A stretch of DNA of 64,000 bases from Nereocystis luetkeana (lineage: Eukaryota; Sar; Phaeophyceae; Laminariales; Laminariaceae), in the NCBI GenBank assembly GCA_031213475.1, contig JARUPZ010000026.1, positions 3,552,823-3,616,822 of the forward strand, in the 5' to 3' direction. Below are positions 31,169 to 42,580 of the stretch, piece after piece. A program made the translations under genes and the position numbers. The first letter of the stretch is position 1, and every line of letters begins with the position of its first letter. Under the pieces are notes generated by a model, which saw only the letters and a list, made by a program, of their open reading frames with translations, was not told the origin of the DNA and searched no databases.

Positions 31169-32430
31169 ACGATCCAGAAACGAGTTGACATCGTCACCTT
31201 CCGTGTATCCAGCTCTTCATGCCGCTCGTCGGTTAGGCATTATGATATAAATATATTTGGGAGGACTGCCTTGCTATCCGACATTCAACGTCTTGGCCTG
31301 CTCGAGATTCGGACCACCCCGCTTGGGTGGTTCTATGAGACGATAAACAAGGCCACCAACTACCTGAAACGTGCAGCTTCTTTGCATCGTTGACAATATC
31401 GCGTCAGATATTGACCACGGCTTCAACGTCAACTGCCTTGGCGTCCTTTTTCGTTCCTTGCGCACGAACAACTTATAAGCGCTCACCCGCCGGCGTGATT
31501 GATCCCACCCGCCGGCGTTCGTTCAACGCCGACACAGTGATCACTGGGTAACGGTTCCTGGCAACGCGAGCAAGAAAAAACATCCTCTCCTCGGTGGAAC
31601 CTTTCCTGTTACCGAACGTTGTGGCCCATGCATGTGTTTTTTTTGCCTGCTCACCATCTTCCTCGAGACAGGCACTGTGTTTTTCTCAACACCAGCCTGG
31701 GCAGCGATCGCTCGCGACACCTCTCGTATCTTTCGTTTGTTCCGCTCCGCCACAGCCTCGATAGCTAGGTCGCAGCCGTTGAGTTAGCGTAACCTGACAC
31801 CATCGTAAGATCCACTACAGTAGCGTGACTCTCCGCGTTCTAGGACTCTCCCTCTACCTCGAGGAGGGTGTCTGCAACTGAACGTGTTGGCGCCGACTGA
31901 CGGCCCACTAACTTATATACCTCGGATGGCAAGGCCGGTGAGTTCATCGCTGATATCGGAGAATGAAAAAACAGCGTCCACAATCGATTGGTATGTTTCA
32001 TTTCCTTCACCTCCCCTTTGGAATGCCGGAAGGGCGCTTTGCCAGTAGCATGGATCTCCTCCAATGCCTCTCTGCAGCTATAGGTGCTGCCGACATCGAC
32101 GGCGCTGACCCTGACGGCCTCGTCAGCTCTGACATAGCAGGGGCACATGTTATTCAGGCTTGTGGCTTGTACTTGCTGCAAATATTCCACGACGGGATTT
32201 GGCCCCGGGTGTGACTTTTCCAACTTCGAGTCCTCTCTGGTACCACGCTTTTTCGTCTGCCGCCGTCATCACTGAGGGCACCTCCAGAGGTTTGAGTCGC
32301 CTTGGACTCACGACCACCCCTACTGATCTAGCCTGCTTGTAGCTGTCCTCGGTCGTACTACAGTCGTTAGCGTTGGTGCGGCCCCCATATTTCTCTTCAA
32401 CACCCTCATATCTCCTTTTGAGACTCAAAC
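31169..32430 (-). other. Decayed coding sequence, minus strand, unidentified
   Basis: Three to four minus-strand open frames follow each other (32428-32150, 32223-31840, 31753-31541, 31486-31274) with stops and frame changes between them. The most protein-like segments are VMTAADEKAWYQRGLEVGKV and LEEIHATGKAPFRHSKGEVK. The pattern is that of an old transposable-element gene, possibly gag-like. I do not recognise it. Confidence 0.3.
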
Positions 32431-35400
32431 CATTGAGGTTCTAGACGTACCTGAAAATAATGTTCTTCCTCCCGCCCTAGCTTTCGCGCCGCCGTGCGCC
32501 ACCCCGTCAGTTTCCCTTGGTGGCCAGACTGGACCAAATGGGCTGCAAACCTCACCCAAATGCGAACCACTGGCTTCACCACCAACCATGTGCGAACGCA
32601 TTGGATGTAGGTGCTATTCGTCGCCCCCTTCCGACAAACCCTTTACTGTGATATTCGCCTGGACCATATGGGTATCTTCCACCATCCCGGGTCATTCACT
32701 ACCTTTTGATGGCCGTCAACACCACGTACGCGCCCAAGGGCACTCTCAGACTCCAACAGGAGTCGTCTTTAGATGAACCTCTCGCAAAACATTTATTCGT
32801 CGACATCCGTTGCCATCACTCAACCTCGCCTATGTCACCAAGTGGAAACATGTAATCCCTTCGTCTTACCGGCCGCTAGTTTTCCGTGCCGAGGTATGTA
32901 CACGATGCCAGATACTCCCCTCACCGGCAACCGTTATGACGTTCCCGTCGGGGGATGCGATGTTCGCGGGAAGTGTCCGTCTACTCTACTGCCCGATAAC
33001 GGATTGCAGTTGTGTTCAAAGAACTCTCGCACGTCTTTCAAGCGTCTCGATTGCTGACATGCCTTCAAGTTCACCGCCAACTACTTTTGTCAACGCTTGA
33101 ATACTACCCCATCCCGACGACGTACACACGAATCTCTTACACGTCTTCTCCTGTCCTTCTTCAAGACCTCTGGAACACGAACCAATGTGCTTCGTCTAAC
33201 TGCCACTCCGGTTAAGACGTGATTGCGTCTTCTCCGGCGAGCGCTGTTCAGCCACGATTTTTCCTTGGATCGTCGTAGCTACCTCCGGTTAAGACGTTAT
33301 TGCGTCTTCTCCGGCGAGCACTGTTCAGCCACGATTTTTCCTTGGATTGTCGTACCTATTGTAGTGGGCTCCGTTCATTGGGGTCGCTGGATGTGGATCA
33401 AAAATGATGCCGCCACCATCAACGATTTCGCATAAATGAACATGCACCTTCGGGGCTGTGCAACAGACCGAGCTCTCCCTCCCTGGATTGATTTGTTCAA
33501 GGCTACCGGGAGGGTCCGGAGCCGCCTCTGATAACTCAGATGTCCACCCGTTGCACTAGACATTCCTATACCTTCCTTCGGATGCACAAGATATAAGAAC
33601 GATCTCGTGTCTCTGTCATCCACTACAAGCGCGGCAAGGAATTCAAAGTAGCGGCGACATACCCGCGCATCTAAGGGCCGATGTCACTACCACTGTGCCG
33701 GGTACGTTCTCCGCACGTAGGTCAGGCCAAAGCCCTTGGTCTTACACACATTCGCGACCGTCTTCAGAGCTGGCGTTCAGTGTATGCCCGTGTAACTGTG
33801 GAATGTGTTTGCCCTCCTCTTTCGGGTCTACTTTAGTGCCAGGGGTTGCGGGTATGGCAAGGATAGTAGTCGGGGCATAACCATGTTTTTGCGAGGGTCT
33901 CGACTATAGACGTCTGCGCATTTAATATGATATCGTCGATCTGCTCAACAACCGTTGTCAACTGCAACTTGCCTTCGCCGATCAGTCTGAAGACTCATGG
34001 GTCTGTCCTGCTTTGTCCTGCCATCGTCGGTTCGTACAGGCCGTCCTCCGTTCTGCTTTACACCGAAAAGCGTTTGGTTCACGAGTGCAATGTATACATT
34101 TCCGGACAACCACTGCAATCACCGAGGAGCTCCATGTATGTTTCAGGGTTTACAGCACCCCATCGCGCACTGTACTAGCCAAGCTTCGGTGGCCGAACTC
34201 TTCTTGCCATACTCGTACTACTGGTATTACATGCGAGGATTGGCGCATCCGCCCATCTAGCCCATGTATTATTCGTGCCTGTGGGTACCGTTACTACGCT
34301 TGACTGGTATAGTGTTACTGTTGATCGATCTCTAAAGGTGTAGACGCAGCTGGCATGGGGAAGCGTGGTGACTCAAGATAGTGACACGGAATTCTCTCGT
34401 CTGGTAATATGCCCGATCTGTCGAGCTGACTCGGTCTCGGAAGGAACTACAACGATTTACATCGATAGGCTCGCACAATATCCTGGTATCCCTTTGCACC
34501 ACTACCATGATCTCCCTCCAGCACGGAACTCCTCTATATACGATGGATCTTATCCACCGCGCTCCTGGACGGAATCAACAGTGACAGTAGCAGCTAGCTG
34601 AGGAACAAATCTCCGCTATCACATTACTCGTGGCGTCCTGCCACGTTTGCCTAAACTGGGAATGCCCTTCATATCTGATTTAGCCGCGCGACTTCGCTGC
34701 CTGCGAACGTTCTGGACAGTTTGGCAAGGTCGGAGCCGCATCATTCTATGCATGGCTGAAACATTCCCCAAATCAAAAGTCAGCTTCTCGTCCACCCCCC
34801 AAACGAAGAGTCAGTGTCTCGTCCATCTCTATTACAACTCCACGGGCGCGTCTTCAATGCTCTCTGGGCGGGTGTTACAGATAGATGCGGTTGGCGTCGT
34901 TACTTTTGCCGGGTGAGAAGAGGTAGTCAGCTGCATTTCTCATAGAGTTCACTCGGCTTATTGTTTTTTTATCCTCCGGCGGATTGGCAAAAAACTAGCT
35001 TAAGCTCACCACACTTCCACGTTCCCGTGTCGTGTGTCAATTTAACCTATAGCTCCCGTTGCAACATCAGCACTACTACTAGCTGCTGTTACTACTGGCG
35101 CTTGGGCACGTTGACCCGCCCTGACCCCGGAGAGGGGCAGCTGCGGTGGAGATAGCCACCCGGAAGAGTCATCTCTCCCGGGTAGTGTGGGACTTGCGCG
35201 AGCTCACCCACCAACAAAAACCGAGGCTATGAGGCCTTCCCGCCGGACTCGGGCCAGTTACGGTCCACCCTACCTGTTGGGGCGTTGGTCCTCACTCGGC
35301 AGTTTCAGTTTTCCTGCCATCAGCCAAATCTATATGCCTCAAGCCATCTCTCCCTCGGTGTTATCGTTTCCGGCATCACAGGTACATATGGAACCGCACA

Positions 35401-35450
35401 CGATTTAAAGATTTGAAGTAATCAAAACCCTCTGCTACGAAGTACGGGTA
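32431..35450. other. GC-richer decayed region without an assignable gene
   Basis: Pyrimidine-rich on the plus strand with many short open frames. The longest protein-like stretch is at 32810-33100. There is a 77-bp tandem duplication at 33208-33360. I could not match reverse transcriptase, integrase or recombinase motifs on either strand. Confidence 0.3.
33208..33360. repeat. Tandem duplication, 77-bp unit, two copies
   Basis: 'ccggttaagacgt(g/t)attgcgtcttctccggcgagc(g/a)ctgttcagcc...' occurs twice, starting at 33208 and 33285, with a few mismatches. The unit itself contains the small palindrome 'aagacg...cgtctt'. Confidence 0.85.
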
Positions 35451-36954
35451 TATATCAGTGATCACTCTTGTACAAATTGATATCTCTTACCGATTCGCTT
35501 TCTTCTGTTGATCATATCTGCACATTGTGATTTTCACCGTTTTACCAATAACTTCACGCTGCTTTTACAGTAGTCCCTATAATATATATTTGTATCCTAC
35601 CTTCGTATTGTCTTGTCGCGGATACCACTGTACGCCAACGACTGACTGTCGCTGCTGTCGACTTTCAATTCTCTTCAAGAATAGGGGTGAGTTCTTCAAC
35701 CCCAACACACGCGGGTCTATATCCCGCCGCCGTTGGTGCTTGGAACGCCTTGTGTCGCTCTCCCGCAACGACTCCTGTTTCACACCTTACCCTAACTAAG
35801 TAAAGCAAGCAAAAACATCGGTGTACCTAAGTAAGTGTGATATACCTGGTACATACGTACGTTTGTAGTGATAAGCGCGCAACAGTAGTATGTACAGCTG
35901 TGGCATCCCCTCAAAAGTACCCCCACCACACGAGTAGAACCATGATATATACCTGGTATATATATGCCACGGCAGGGGGGTGCGTGCGCCTAACATTAGC
36001 TGACTGGCGGAGGTCCTGGAGCCAATAACTACGTACGTACTACTATTTTTTTTTGCAATATCATTCGCGTTTTTCACACGGGCATATATATTGTGTGTTA
36101 TTTTCGTGCCAAGCCGATGGAGTGGTTCCCCGGGCTGCGCCTATATATATACTAGGCATATTGATATCAAAGTCTGTTTTTTTTTGCAAGTATGTAGAGT
36201 GCCTCATGTTCGGAACTTGAGAACTATTACAGCAATACTGTATATTATAGTTTGCCCTCTCGACAATAACATGACTACCCCCCCCGTGCTTTAACGGGTG
36301 TTTTATGCGGTTCTTCCGGTTTACGTACGCAATGTAGGCAGATCCTGGGGCACGCGGGCTACCTCAATACTGCCTGCTCGTGTCTTCATCCCACAGACGC
36401 TATTCTCAGACCCAACAGGGCAGCACTCGTCCACTGCGAGGCGCATCCTGGCATGGTATTTCGTCCACTGCTTTCGTCCACTCACTGCTAACCCTAGTAG
36501 CTTTTACATACTTAGAAGTATATAATATGTATCCCTGCGCTGCCCGACGCCCGAAGGAGGAAGCCCCATTTTTTCACATTAAGAATAATTATCTTAGCTC
36601 CGATACCGAAACATACAGCGGCAATACTAGTGTCATAAAGCTATGAGTCGGGATAAATCTATTTTAAACTTTGGACAAAATCGCTAGGCGGCGTCAACCG
36701 GCTATTTGAAGCTGACTCTAGTCAGTTGGTAAGTTGGCTGAGAAGCGAACCAAGCAGTCCACCCCTCCGCCTGGAGAGAATAGACCCCGTCGGAGGTTTG
36801 GAGGATTTGCTGGAGGGATTCCAGCGGAGGCCCTGCCGGAGGCGATGCTTGATCTCTGGCTGTGACTGTTCTTTACGAGAATGCTACCACAAACAATGCA
36901 TTATTATCACGCAAAAAGACAAGAATATCCCGCAGAAAATTGAAACCTTCTTGA
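35451..36954. other. No gene recognised
   Basis: Several TA-rich words and TACCTGGTA sites (35845, 35950). The short open frames lack features. Confidence 0.35.
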
Positions 36955-37045
36955 CCCTTTTAGGACCCCAGTCCCGTTTTGGGGACAAACTAGTCAAATT
37001 TCAAGTATTTTGTCCCCAAACGAGGACTGCGGTTCTTAAAGGAGC
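36955..37045. mobile_element. MITE-B
   Basis: 'cccttttaggaccccagtcccgttttggggacaaac' at the left and 'ttgtccccaaacgaggactgcggttcttaaagg' at the right. The flanking TTAA has been altered to TTGA at the left. Confidence 0.8.
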
Positions 37046-38686
37046 AAAGCTTGAATAGTTACTACTGCTGTGACACCCCCGAGGAACAACTGACTGCATG
37101 TAGTCCCTAGCTCCTCGAGCCCCTTTTAATACCTAACGAAAACAAACTCTTACGAACTTGCGGCTCTACTGATGGTTGCTCTCCATGGGGTAGCTATAAC
37201 GTTTAGCCTATTATTTAAGAACTACTTTTTAATTTCATTTATGTACGATGATGCGCCGAACTTCAGACGCCCGTTCGTTGTACTCAGTCCCTCGTAACAC
37301 ACACCGAAATGTTGCCACAGAGAGTACGTAAATGCCACGCCCTATGCGAAATGTATTTTCTATCGAATCTTACGCATCCCATGCGGCAGCTGTTGGCGCC
37401 CACAAGGGCACTACCGAACGCGGAACATCGTTCACTCTGGTAGGTACGCATAGTACATCACCATACATACCCTCTTTCACGCCTAAACTGTATTATTAAT
37501 AGTATCAAAACTTGACTTCCAGAGGATCGTAGTCTTTCTTTTATAGGTTTGTTTGTCGTTTTTACAACCGCAAACTGTGGAAGGTTTTACGTTCCGTCGC
37601 ATTCCATGGACAAAGGCCATGGCCACAGGTAGGTGCGGTCTCTTTTTATTCTCGCCACTCACCACACATTTCATCGCGCATTAAGGTTCAGCATTCCCCC
37701 TCCCCATCAGAGTTGCGATCGAATCTTGCATCCTGGCGCTATTTCTCTCACTTCCAACGACGGAAGAAGACCCAGAAAGATCCGTGATACTTACTTGACT
37801 AGCGTAATATTTAATAGTAGCCGAAATTCGAAACCCAGTGAACCCGCCACAAAGGTGGCAGCGTAGATCCGTTAGACGACATGTTCAACCCGTCCTACAT
37901 GGTGGGATTGCGGTAAAAAAAGTAATCTAGTCTGTAGTAGTAGCGGTAAAATGGCACGCGCTGCTGTCGTCCCTTCGGGTCACACGATAGATAGATACAG
38001 ATAGATAGTGCTCCTGAATCGACACTCCTAATTCGAAGTAGTTCGCGAGATTTGACACCGATTGTGCGCTTCATGGCTGGCTCAGCTCGTACATCGACAT
38101 AATATATATGCAGCGTGTTACTGTAGGTACCCCAGTATATTTATAAACCTGAAAAAAAAAACCATGGCCGAGAGATCGAGGATTTGGTCGAAACTCACAA
38201 ACTTTCTTGCAAGCTGCGTGATAATTCGATCGGGCCCACTACGGGTTTATATAGTCTCATGCAGGAAGTAGGTTCAGCCCGTGTATGAGGAAGACACATC
38301 TATCTATCTGAAGCTGATCAATTCAACGAGTGCGTGTGTATTCTTGTATTATTCTGGTATTTGGGAATTAAAAATAACTATTCATATCGTACGTATTGAG
38401 TCGAATGAGTGAGTAGTACCGCTCGTCGTACATAGTTTTTGTTTTTTACAAATCGGACAAACTAACCAGGTGGACATGCTATCCTCCAACTCATTCTTGT
38501 AAGTAAGTCGTTGCTACAGTAGGTTTTCCAAGCTACGTACACCGCTACTTTTATGTAGCGTGTGCTTCTTCCGTCATCTATTTTCCGTCCATTCTGTAAG
38601 ATATGACTTGCCTCCTGCTTCATGCTGCGCATGGGAGAACCGGTACGATAGGAGTCTCGTAAGTTATGACTATATATATCCCTACT
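37046..38686. other. No gene recognised
   Basis: A GATA-type microsatellite lies near 37986-38010. No family repeats or supported ORFs were seen. Confidence 0.35.
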
Positions 38687-39052
38687 TTTTTTTTTTTTTT
38701 TTGTTTGTTTGTTTTTTTTTTTTTTCATCCCATTCATTATCTTCGCACATCTTCTTCTCTCTCTCCTTCCAACTCGTAACTCAGATCCGGGGTCACATAG
38801 CAGGCTCTTCTCCCCCCTTCCCGCTACGGTACGTGCCTTCATTTTTTATCGCGAGAAGATTTCAGCCTTTTCTTCCCTCGTCGACTCGCATCGAATTGTG
38901 CCTACCCACGCTGCAAGGCGCTCTCAACAATTGAATCCCTTTTTTTTATTTTTGCAAATAAAGTCAAAGTCCGACCCTCCTGGGGCTCGAACCCAGGACT
39001 CAAACAAGTAGAATTCGAGGTTAACCGCTTGAACCACCGGGGCGACCGGCTC
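38687..39052 (-). mobile_element. SINE-A, full-length reference copy
   Basis: On the minus strand it starts 'gtcgccccggtggttcaagcggttaacctcgaattc' (A-box region), then 'gtcctgggttcgagccccagg' (B box). The body of about 200 bp runs through 'gagagcgccttgcagcgtgggtagg', 'cgatgcgagtcgacgaggg' and 'cggatctgagttacgag' to a long A/T-rich tail. The head resembles a tRNA with a long variable arm (Leu/Ser type), though the isotype is not certain. It is non-coding and has a presumed RNA polymerase III internal promoter. Confidence 0.8.
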
Positions 39053-39213
39053 TACTGCTGTGTACTGGTGTATCATCCGTACGTAGCGGTTGCTGGTGCG
39101 AGCACAGATATGTGGGAGTTGGCGGTTGCGGAGCGCTCCGTCTTCGAACTCTTCTTCGAGATTCTCCGCAGATATTTTGTCCCTTTTGGAAGTTCCCTGC
39201 GTCTCTGGAAATA

Positions 39214-39302
39214 TTAGAACCGCAGTCCCGTTCTGGGGACAATCCAGTCAAATTTCAAGTAGTTTTGTCCCCAAACGGGACTGCGGTTCAAAAGGGGTTA
39301 AG
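39214..39302. mobile_element. MITE-B
   Basis: 'attagaaccgcagtcccgttctggggacaat' at the left and 'ttgtccccaaacgggactgcggttcaaaaggggttaa' at the right. TTAA is retained at the right only. Confidence 0.8.
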
Positions 39303-39329
39303 GCGTTTCGGGCTATCACGGAGGACCAT

Positions 39330-39490
39330 TGCTGTTGTCTTCGCATTAAATCGTTTTTTCTACCCAGCTTCATCAGTACACCGAGTGTCCGTCCTGATTC
39401 CTTATCCTAGAGAGATACTGATTCTGTGGTCACAGACTGTGAGACAGACGAAGACCAAAAGTAAAACGAAATCGCAAACTCAATTGTCAA
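39330..39490 (-). mobile_element. LINE 3'-end fragment, diverged
   Basis: 'cttcgcattaaatcgttttttctacccagcttcatcag', 'gtgtccgtcctgattcc' and 'gatactgattctgtggtcacag' match the LINE 3' UTR end at 51085-51190. The copy is short, 5'-truncated and old. Confidence 0.6.
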
Positions 39491-39569
39491 GCAAGTGAAG
39501 TGTCAGCGTACCGGGTACGAGAACACAACACAAGCATAACCGGAAAAATCCATTATGAATACCTGGTAC

Positions 39570-39693
39570 CATGTAGTAATTAGGACCAAATAAGATAGTT
39601 AATAAATAGGCAAAATAGGGAAACATGTAGTTTTTTTCCGTACGCTAGGTCCTATTTACTGCTGTATATACTCTTATGGTCCCCCGTAATAGT
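39570..39693 (+). mobile_element. MITE-A with a 16-bp TA-bounded insertion
   Basis: Contains 'taggaccaaat', 'aaaatagggaaacatgtag' and 'ctaggtcctattta', and ends 'tatggtcccccgtaat'. Sister copies read 'ttTACTAtgg', but here about 16 bp (CTGCTGTATATACTCT) stand between the two TAs. The left arm is degraded next to a TACCTGGTA site at 39559. Confidence 0.6.
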
Positions 39694-39721
39694 ATCGGCG
39701 GAAACACTTTTCTTCCTGTGT

Positions 39722-40355
39722 GTTGTTTGTTCTTCACATTAATTCTACCCGTCGACATCCAGCACAACCAGTGTCCGTGCCGATCCCTCAATCCTATATA
39801 TTGTAGAGAGGTCCACGTTCTTTGGTGACAAAACTACGCCACAAACATAATACTTTTTTTTTTTTTGCTCATCCCATTTATTATCTTCGCCCATCTTCTT
39901 CTCTCTCTCCTTCCAACTCGTAACTCAGATCCGGGGTCACATAGTGGGCTCTTCTCCCCCCTTCCCGCTACGGTACGCGCCTTCATTTTTATCGCGTGAA
40001 GATATCAGCCTTTTCTCCCCTCGTCGACTCGCATCGAATTGTGCCTACCCACGCTGCAAGGCGCTCTCAACAATTGAATTCTTTATGATTTCTATTTTTG
40101 CAAATAAAGTCAAAGGTCCGACCCACCTGGGGCTCGAACCCAGGACTCAAACAAGTAGAATTCTTGAACCACCGGGGCGACCGGGTTTTGCTACGTACTG
40201 GCATGCAGTAAAAACAACCCTACAGCAGTTGTTAATAATAAGCAGACAATGTGAAATGCCATGTCATCATACTGGATACCTGGTATGACAGACACGACAC
40301 ACATATTCTATGATTCCATGAAAGAGAAAACAAAAGAAAACAAAAAAAAAGGATT
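39722..40355 (-). mobile_element. LINE 3' fragment split by SINE-A
   Basis: The first part (39722-39852) matches the LINE 3' end from 'gttcttcacatta' to 'aactacgccacaaacataatac'. After SINE-A (39853-40187), 'ctacgtactggcatgcagt' and 'caatgtgaaatgccatgtcatcatact' resume the LINE sequence. At 40279-40285 the fragment has an extra CCTGGTA at a TA ('ggata-CCTGGTA-tgacag') where the two long LINE copies read 'agatacgacagg'. Confidence 0.6.
39853..40187 (-). mobile_element. SINE-A inserted in a LINE fragment
   Basis: The full body and B box are present ('cctggggctcgaacccagg' on the plus strand). A small deletion removes the 'gaggttaaccgc' part of the A-box region. The T run at 39855-39866 is the tail. 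It is nearly identical to the copies at 38.7 and 40.7 kb, so the family amplified recently. Confidence 0.8.
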
Positions 40356-40717
40356 TGTTTTTTTTTATTAATAACTGGTATCATTGTGTTATTTATATTA
40401 ACAATTTACCTGGTAAAACTGATACGATCCCAATACCTGCACCTAGGTAATTACCGGCCTTTCTGCATGACTAAAACATGTACTATAAGCAGTACTTCGC
40501 ACCATAAACTACGGCCCTCTCATCAAAATGAGTCCCGCGAACACATACATGAAAAATTACATGCTGTTGGTCAGTGGGCCTGAGGATACTTGCCAAGGGT
40601 GCGAAATACCTCGACCCGTAGTGGACAAGTAAAAACCACCTTTTCTTGCTGCAAAACCTGTCACAAAACCCTTGACCTGCCACTTGCTACTGCCGCCGTA
40701 CCACAGTATGTACGTAT

Positions 40718-41155
40718 GTTTTTTTTTTTTTTTTTTCTCATCCCATTCATTATCTTCGCACATCTTCTCCTTCCTCTCTCTCCTTCCTACTCGTAACTCA
40801 GATCCGGGGTCACATAGCAGGCTCTTCCCCCATTCCCGCTACGGTACGTGCCTTCATTTTTATCGCAAGAAGATTTCAGCCTTTTCTTCCCTCGTCGACT
40901 CGCATCGAATTGTGCCTACCCACGCTGCAAGGCGCTCTCAACAATTGAATCCTTTTTTTTTTTTTTTTGTTGCAAATAAAGTCAAAGTCCGACCCACCTG
41001 GGGCTCGAACCCAGGACTCAAACAAGTAGAATTCTTTTAGAACCGAAGTCTCGTTTTGAGGACAAACTACTTGGAATTTGGCTGGTTTGTCCCCAAAATG
41101 GGACTGCGGTTCTAAAAGGGTTGGCCACTTGAACCACCGGGCGGGGCGACCGGCT
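40718..41155 (-). mobile_element. SINE-A interrupted by MITE-B
   Basis: The tail is at 40719-40736 and the body is full. The head is interrupted by a MITE-B at 41036-41122. The head resumes as 'ccacttgaaccaccggg' and the interruption is at the TTAA of 'gaggttaaccgc', the expected piggyBac target. A few bases on the left side were lost. Confidence 0.8.
41036..41122. mobile_element. MITE-B inserted in SINE-A
   Basis: The arms are 'ttttagaaccgaagtctcgttttgaggacaaac' and 'ttgtccccaaaatgggactgcggttctaaaaggg'. The SINE copies at 38.7 and 41.3 kb serve as the empty site. Confidence 0.8.
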
Positions 41156-41170
41156 TGTTGTGGACTTGAT

Positions 41171-41250
41171 TGACCCTTTTAGGACTGCAGTCTCGTTTTG
41201 GGGGCAAACTACTTGTGGTTTGACTTGTTTTTCCCCAAAACGGGACTATC
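41171..41250. mobile_element. MITE-B, right arm truncated
   Basis: 'cccttttaggactgcagtctcgttttgggggcaaac' is followed by a right arm that ends early ('ccccaaaacgggacta'). It lies 50 bp from another MITE-B. Confidence 0.7.
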
Positions 41251-41325
41251 GCAATACCTGCTGAAGGCTTCACTGCCTCTAAAACGTCCTTCACTTACTT
41301 CTCAACCATCACAATAATTGTGCAT

Positions 41326-41678
41326 GTCGCCCCGGTGGTTCAAGTGGTTAACCTCGAATTGTACTTGTGTTTGAGTCCTGGGTTCGAGCCCCAGGTGGGT
41401 CGGACATTTGACTTTATTTGCAAAAAAATATATATGTAAAGGATTCGATTGCGGAGAGCGCCTTGCAGCGTGGGTAGGCACAATTCGATGCGAGTCGACG
41501 AGGGAAGAATAGGCTGAAATCTTCTCGCGATAAAAATCAAGGCACGTACCGTAGCGGGAAGGGGGTAGAAGAGCCTGCTATGTGGCCCCGGATCTGAGTT
41601 ACGAGTTGGACGGAGAGAGAGAAGACGATGGGCGAAGATAATAAATGGGATGAGCAAAAACAAATAAAAAAAAAAGGA
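41326..41678 (+). mobile_element. SINE-A, full-length, plus strand
   Basis: Head 'gtcgccccggtggttcaagtggttaacctcgaattg', B box 'gggttcgagccccaggtggg', full body and A-rich tail 'gatgagcaaaaacaaataaaaaaaaaa'. A short 'tatatatgta' follows the internal A run. It points towards the three minus-strand copies. Confidence 0.8.
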
Positions 41679-42504
41679 CGACGTATGAAGTCTGTTTTCA
41701 ACCAATGCCGCAGTCAGTAGAGTACATATAACGGAAATAAATACAGAAGGAAACATACAGGAGACAGCAGTATTAATAGCAACAACTGCTGTACACCAGC
41801 AAGTAGTAGTTCTGCTGTACCAGGTACCAGGTAGTTATTTTCGTTTAAAACCACGCGCAAGAAGAGTCGTCCCATGGCCGATGTTGTTGAGTAACATATT
41901 ACACTACTTGTATAAACAACCGACACACATCCTCTGTCTGTTTGCCATTCTATCCGTGTCGGACGGTTGACGTGCACCGACGTTGTCGACTTTAGTTCCC
42001 ACCGACATAAAACATACGAGCAATGCAAGGACTCGGCGAAGGCCCCTGTGAGGGTCACAACAATAAATAATGGCAATATTGAGTATTTATAGGTAATTAT
42101 GCCGTGCACCGTAACAAACTCCCTGCAAATACCCCAACTGCAACCCAAGAATACATACTTCGTACATGCATACCTGGTACAGACTACGAAGTATAATAAT
42201 AGCTACCTGGTACAAGATACGAGTGTACGAAGGGTTTCCTTTACAGTAATAATAAATATGCGTCGTTAGAAACGACCCTAACTTAAGTATGCTATCTGAA
42301 TGGTACGCGCCGGCAAACCATATACATACATGCATACGTATTACCCGATATATATATATTATTATGTGTTCCTCGTAATACTCCCGAGTACAGAACTCAA
42401 CATGTCATAATAATTTTGTTGTTGGGAATTCCAGGCCAAAACAAACGTTGTTAACAGGTAGGTAGGTGGTCATTTGTGCCCAGGACTCCACTCTAAATCC
42501 TTCA
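41679..42504. other. No gene recognised
   Basis: Rich in the chained TACCAGG motif (41818, 42172, 42203). The open frames at 41714-42148 have no recognised features. Confidence 0.35.
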
Positions 42505-42580
42505 TCTTAGGACTGCAGTCTTGTTTAGGGGACACACTTTTCAAATTATAAGTGATTTGTCCCCAACACGGAATGAACTA
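42505..42580. mobile_element. MITE-B, diverged
   Basis: 'atcttaggactgcagtcttgtttaggggaca' at the left and 'gatttgtccccaacacgga' at the right. The ends are eroded. Confidence 0.55.

Noticed and set aside
38975..39046. tRNA gene (head of SINE-A)
   Set aside because: The same sequence heads several dispersed copies with a shared body and A tail, so it is a SINE head rather than a tRNA gene.
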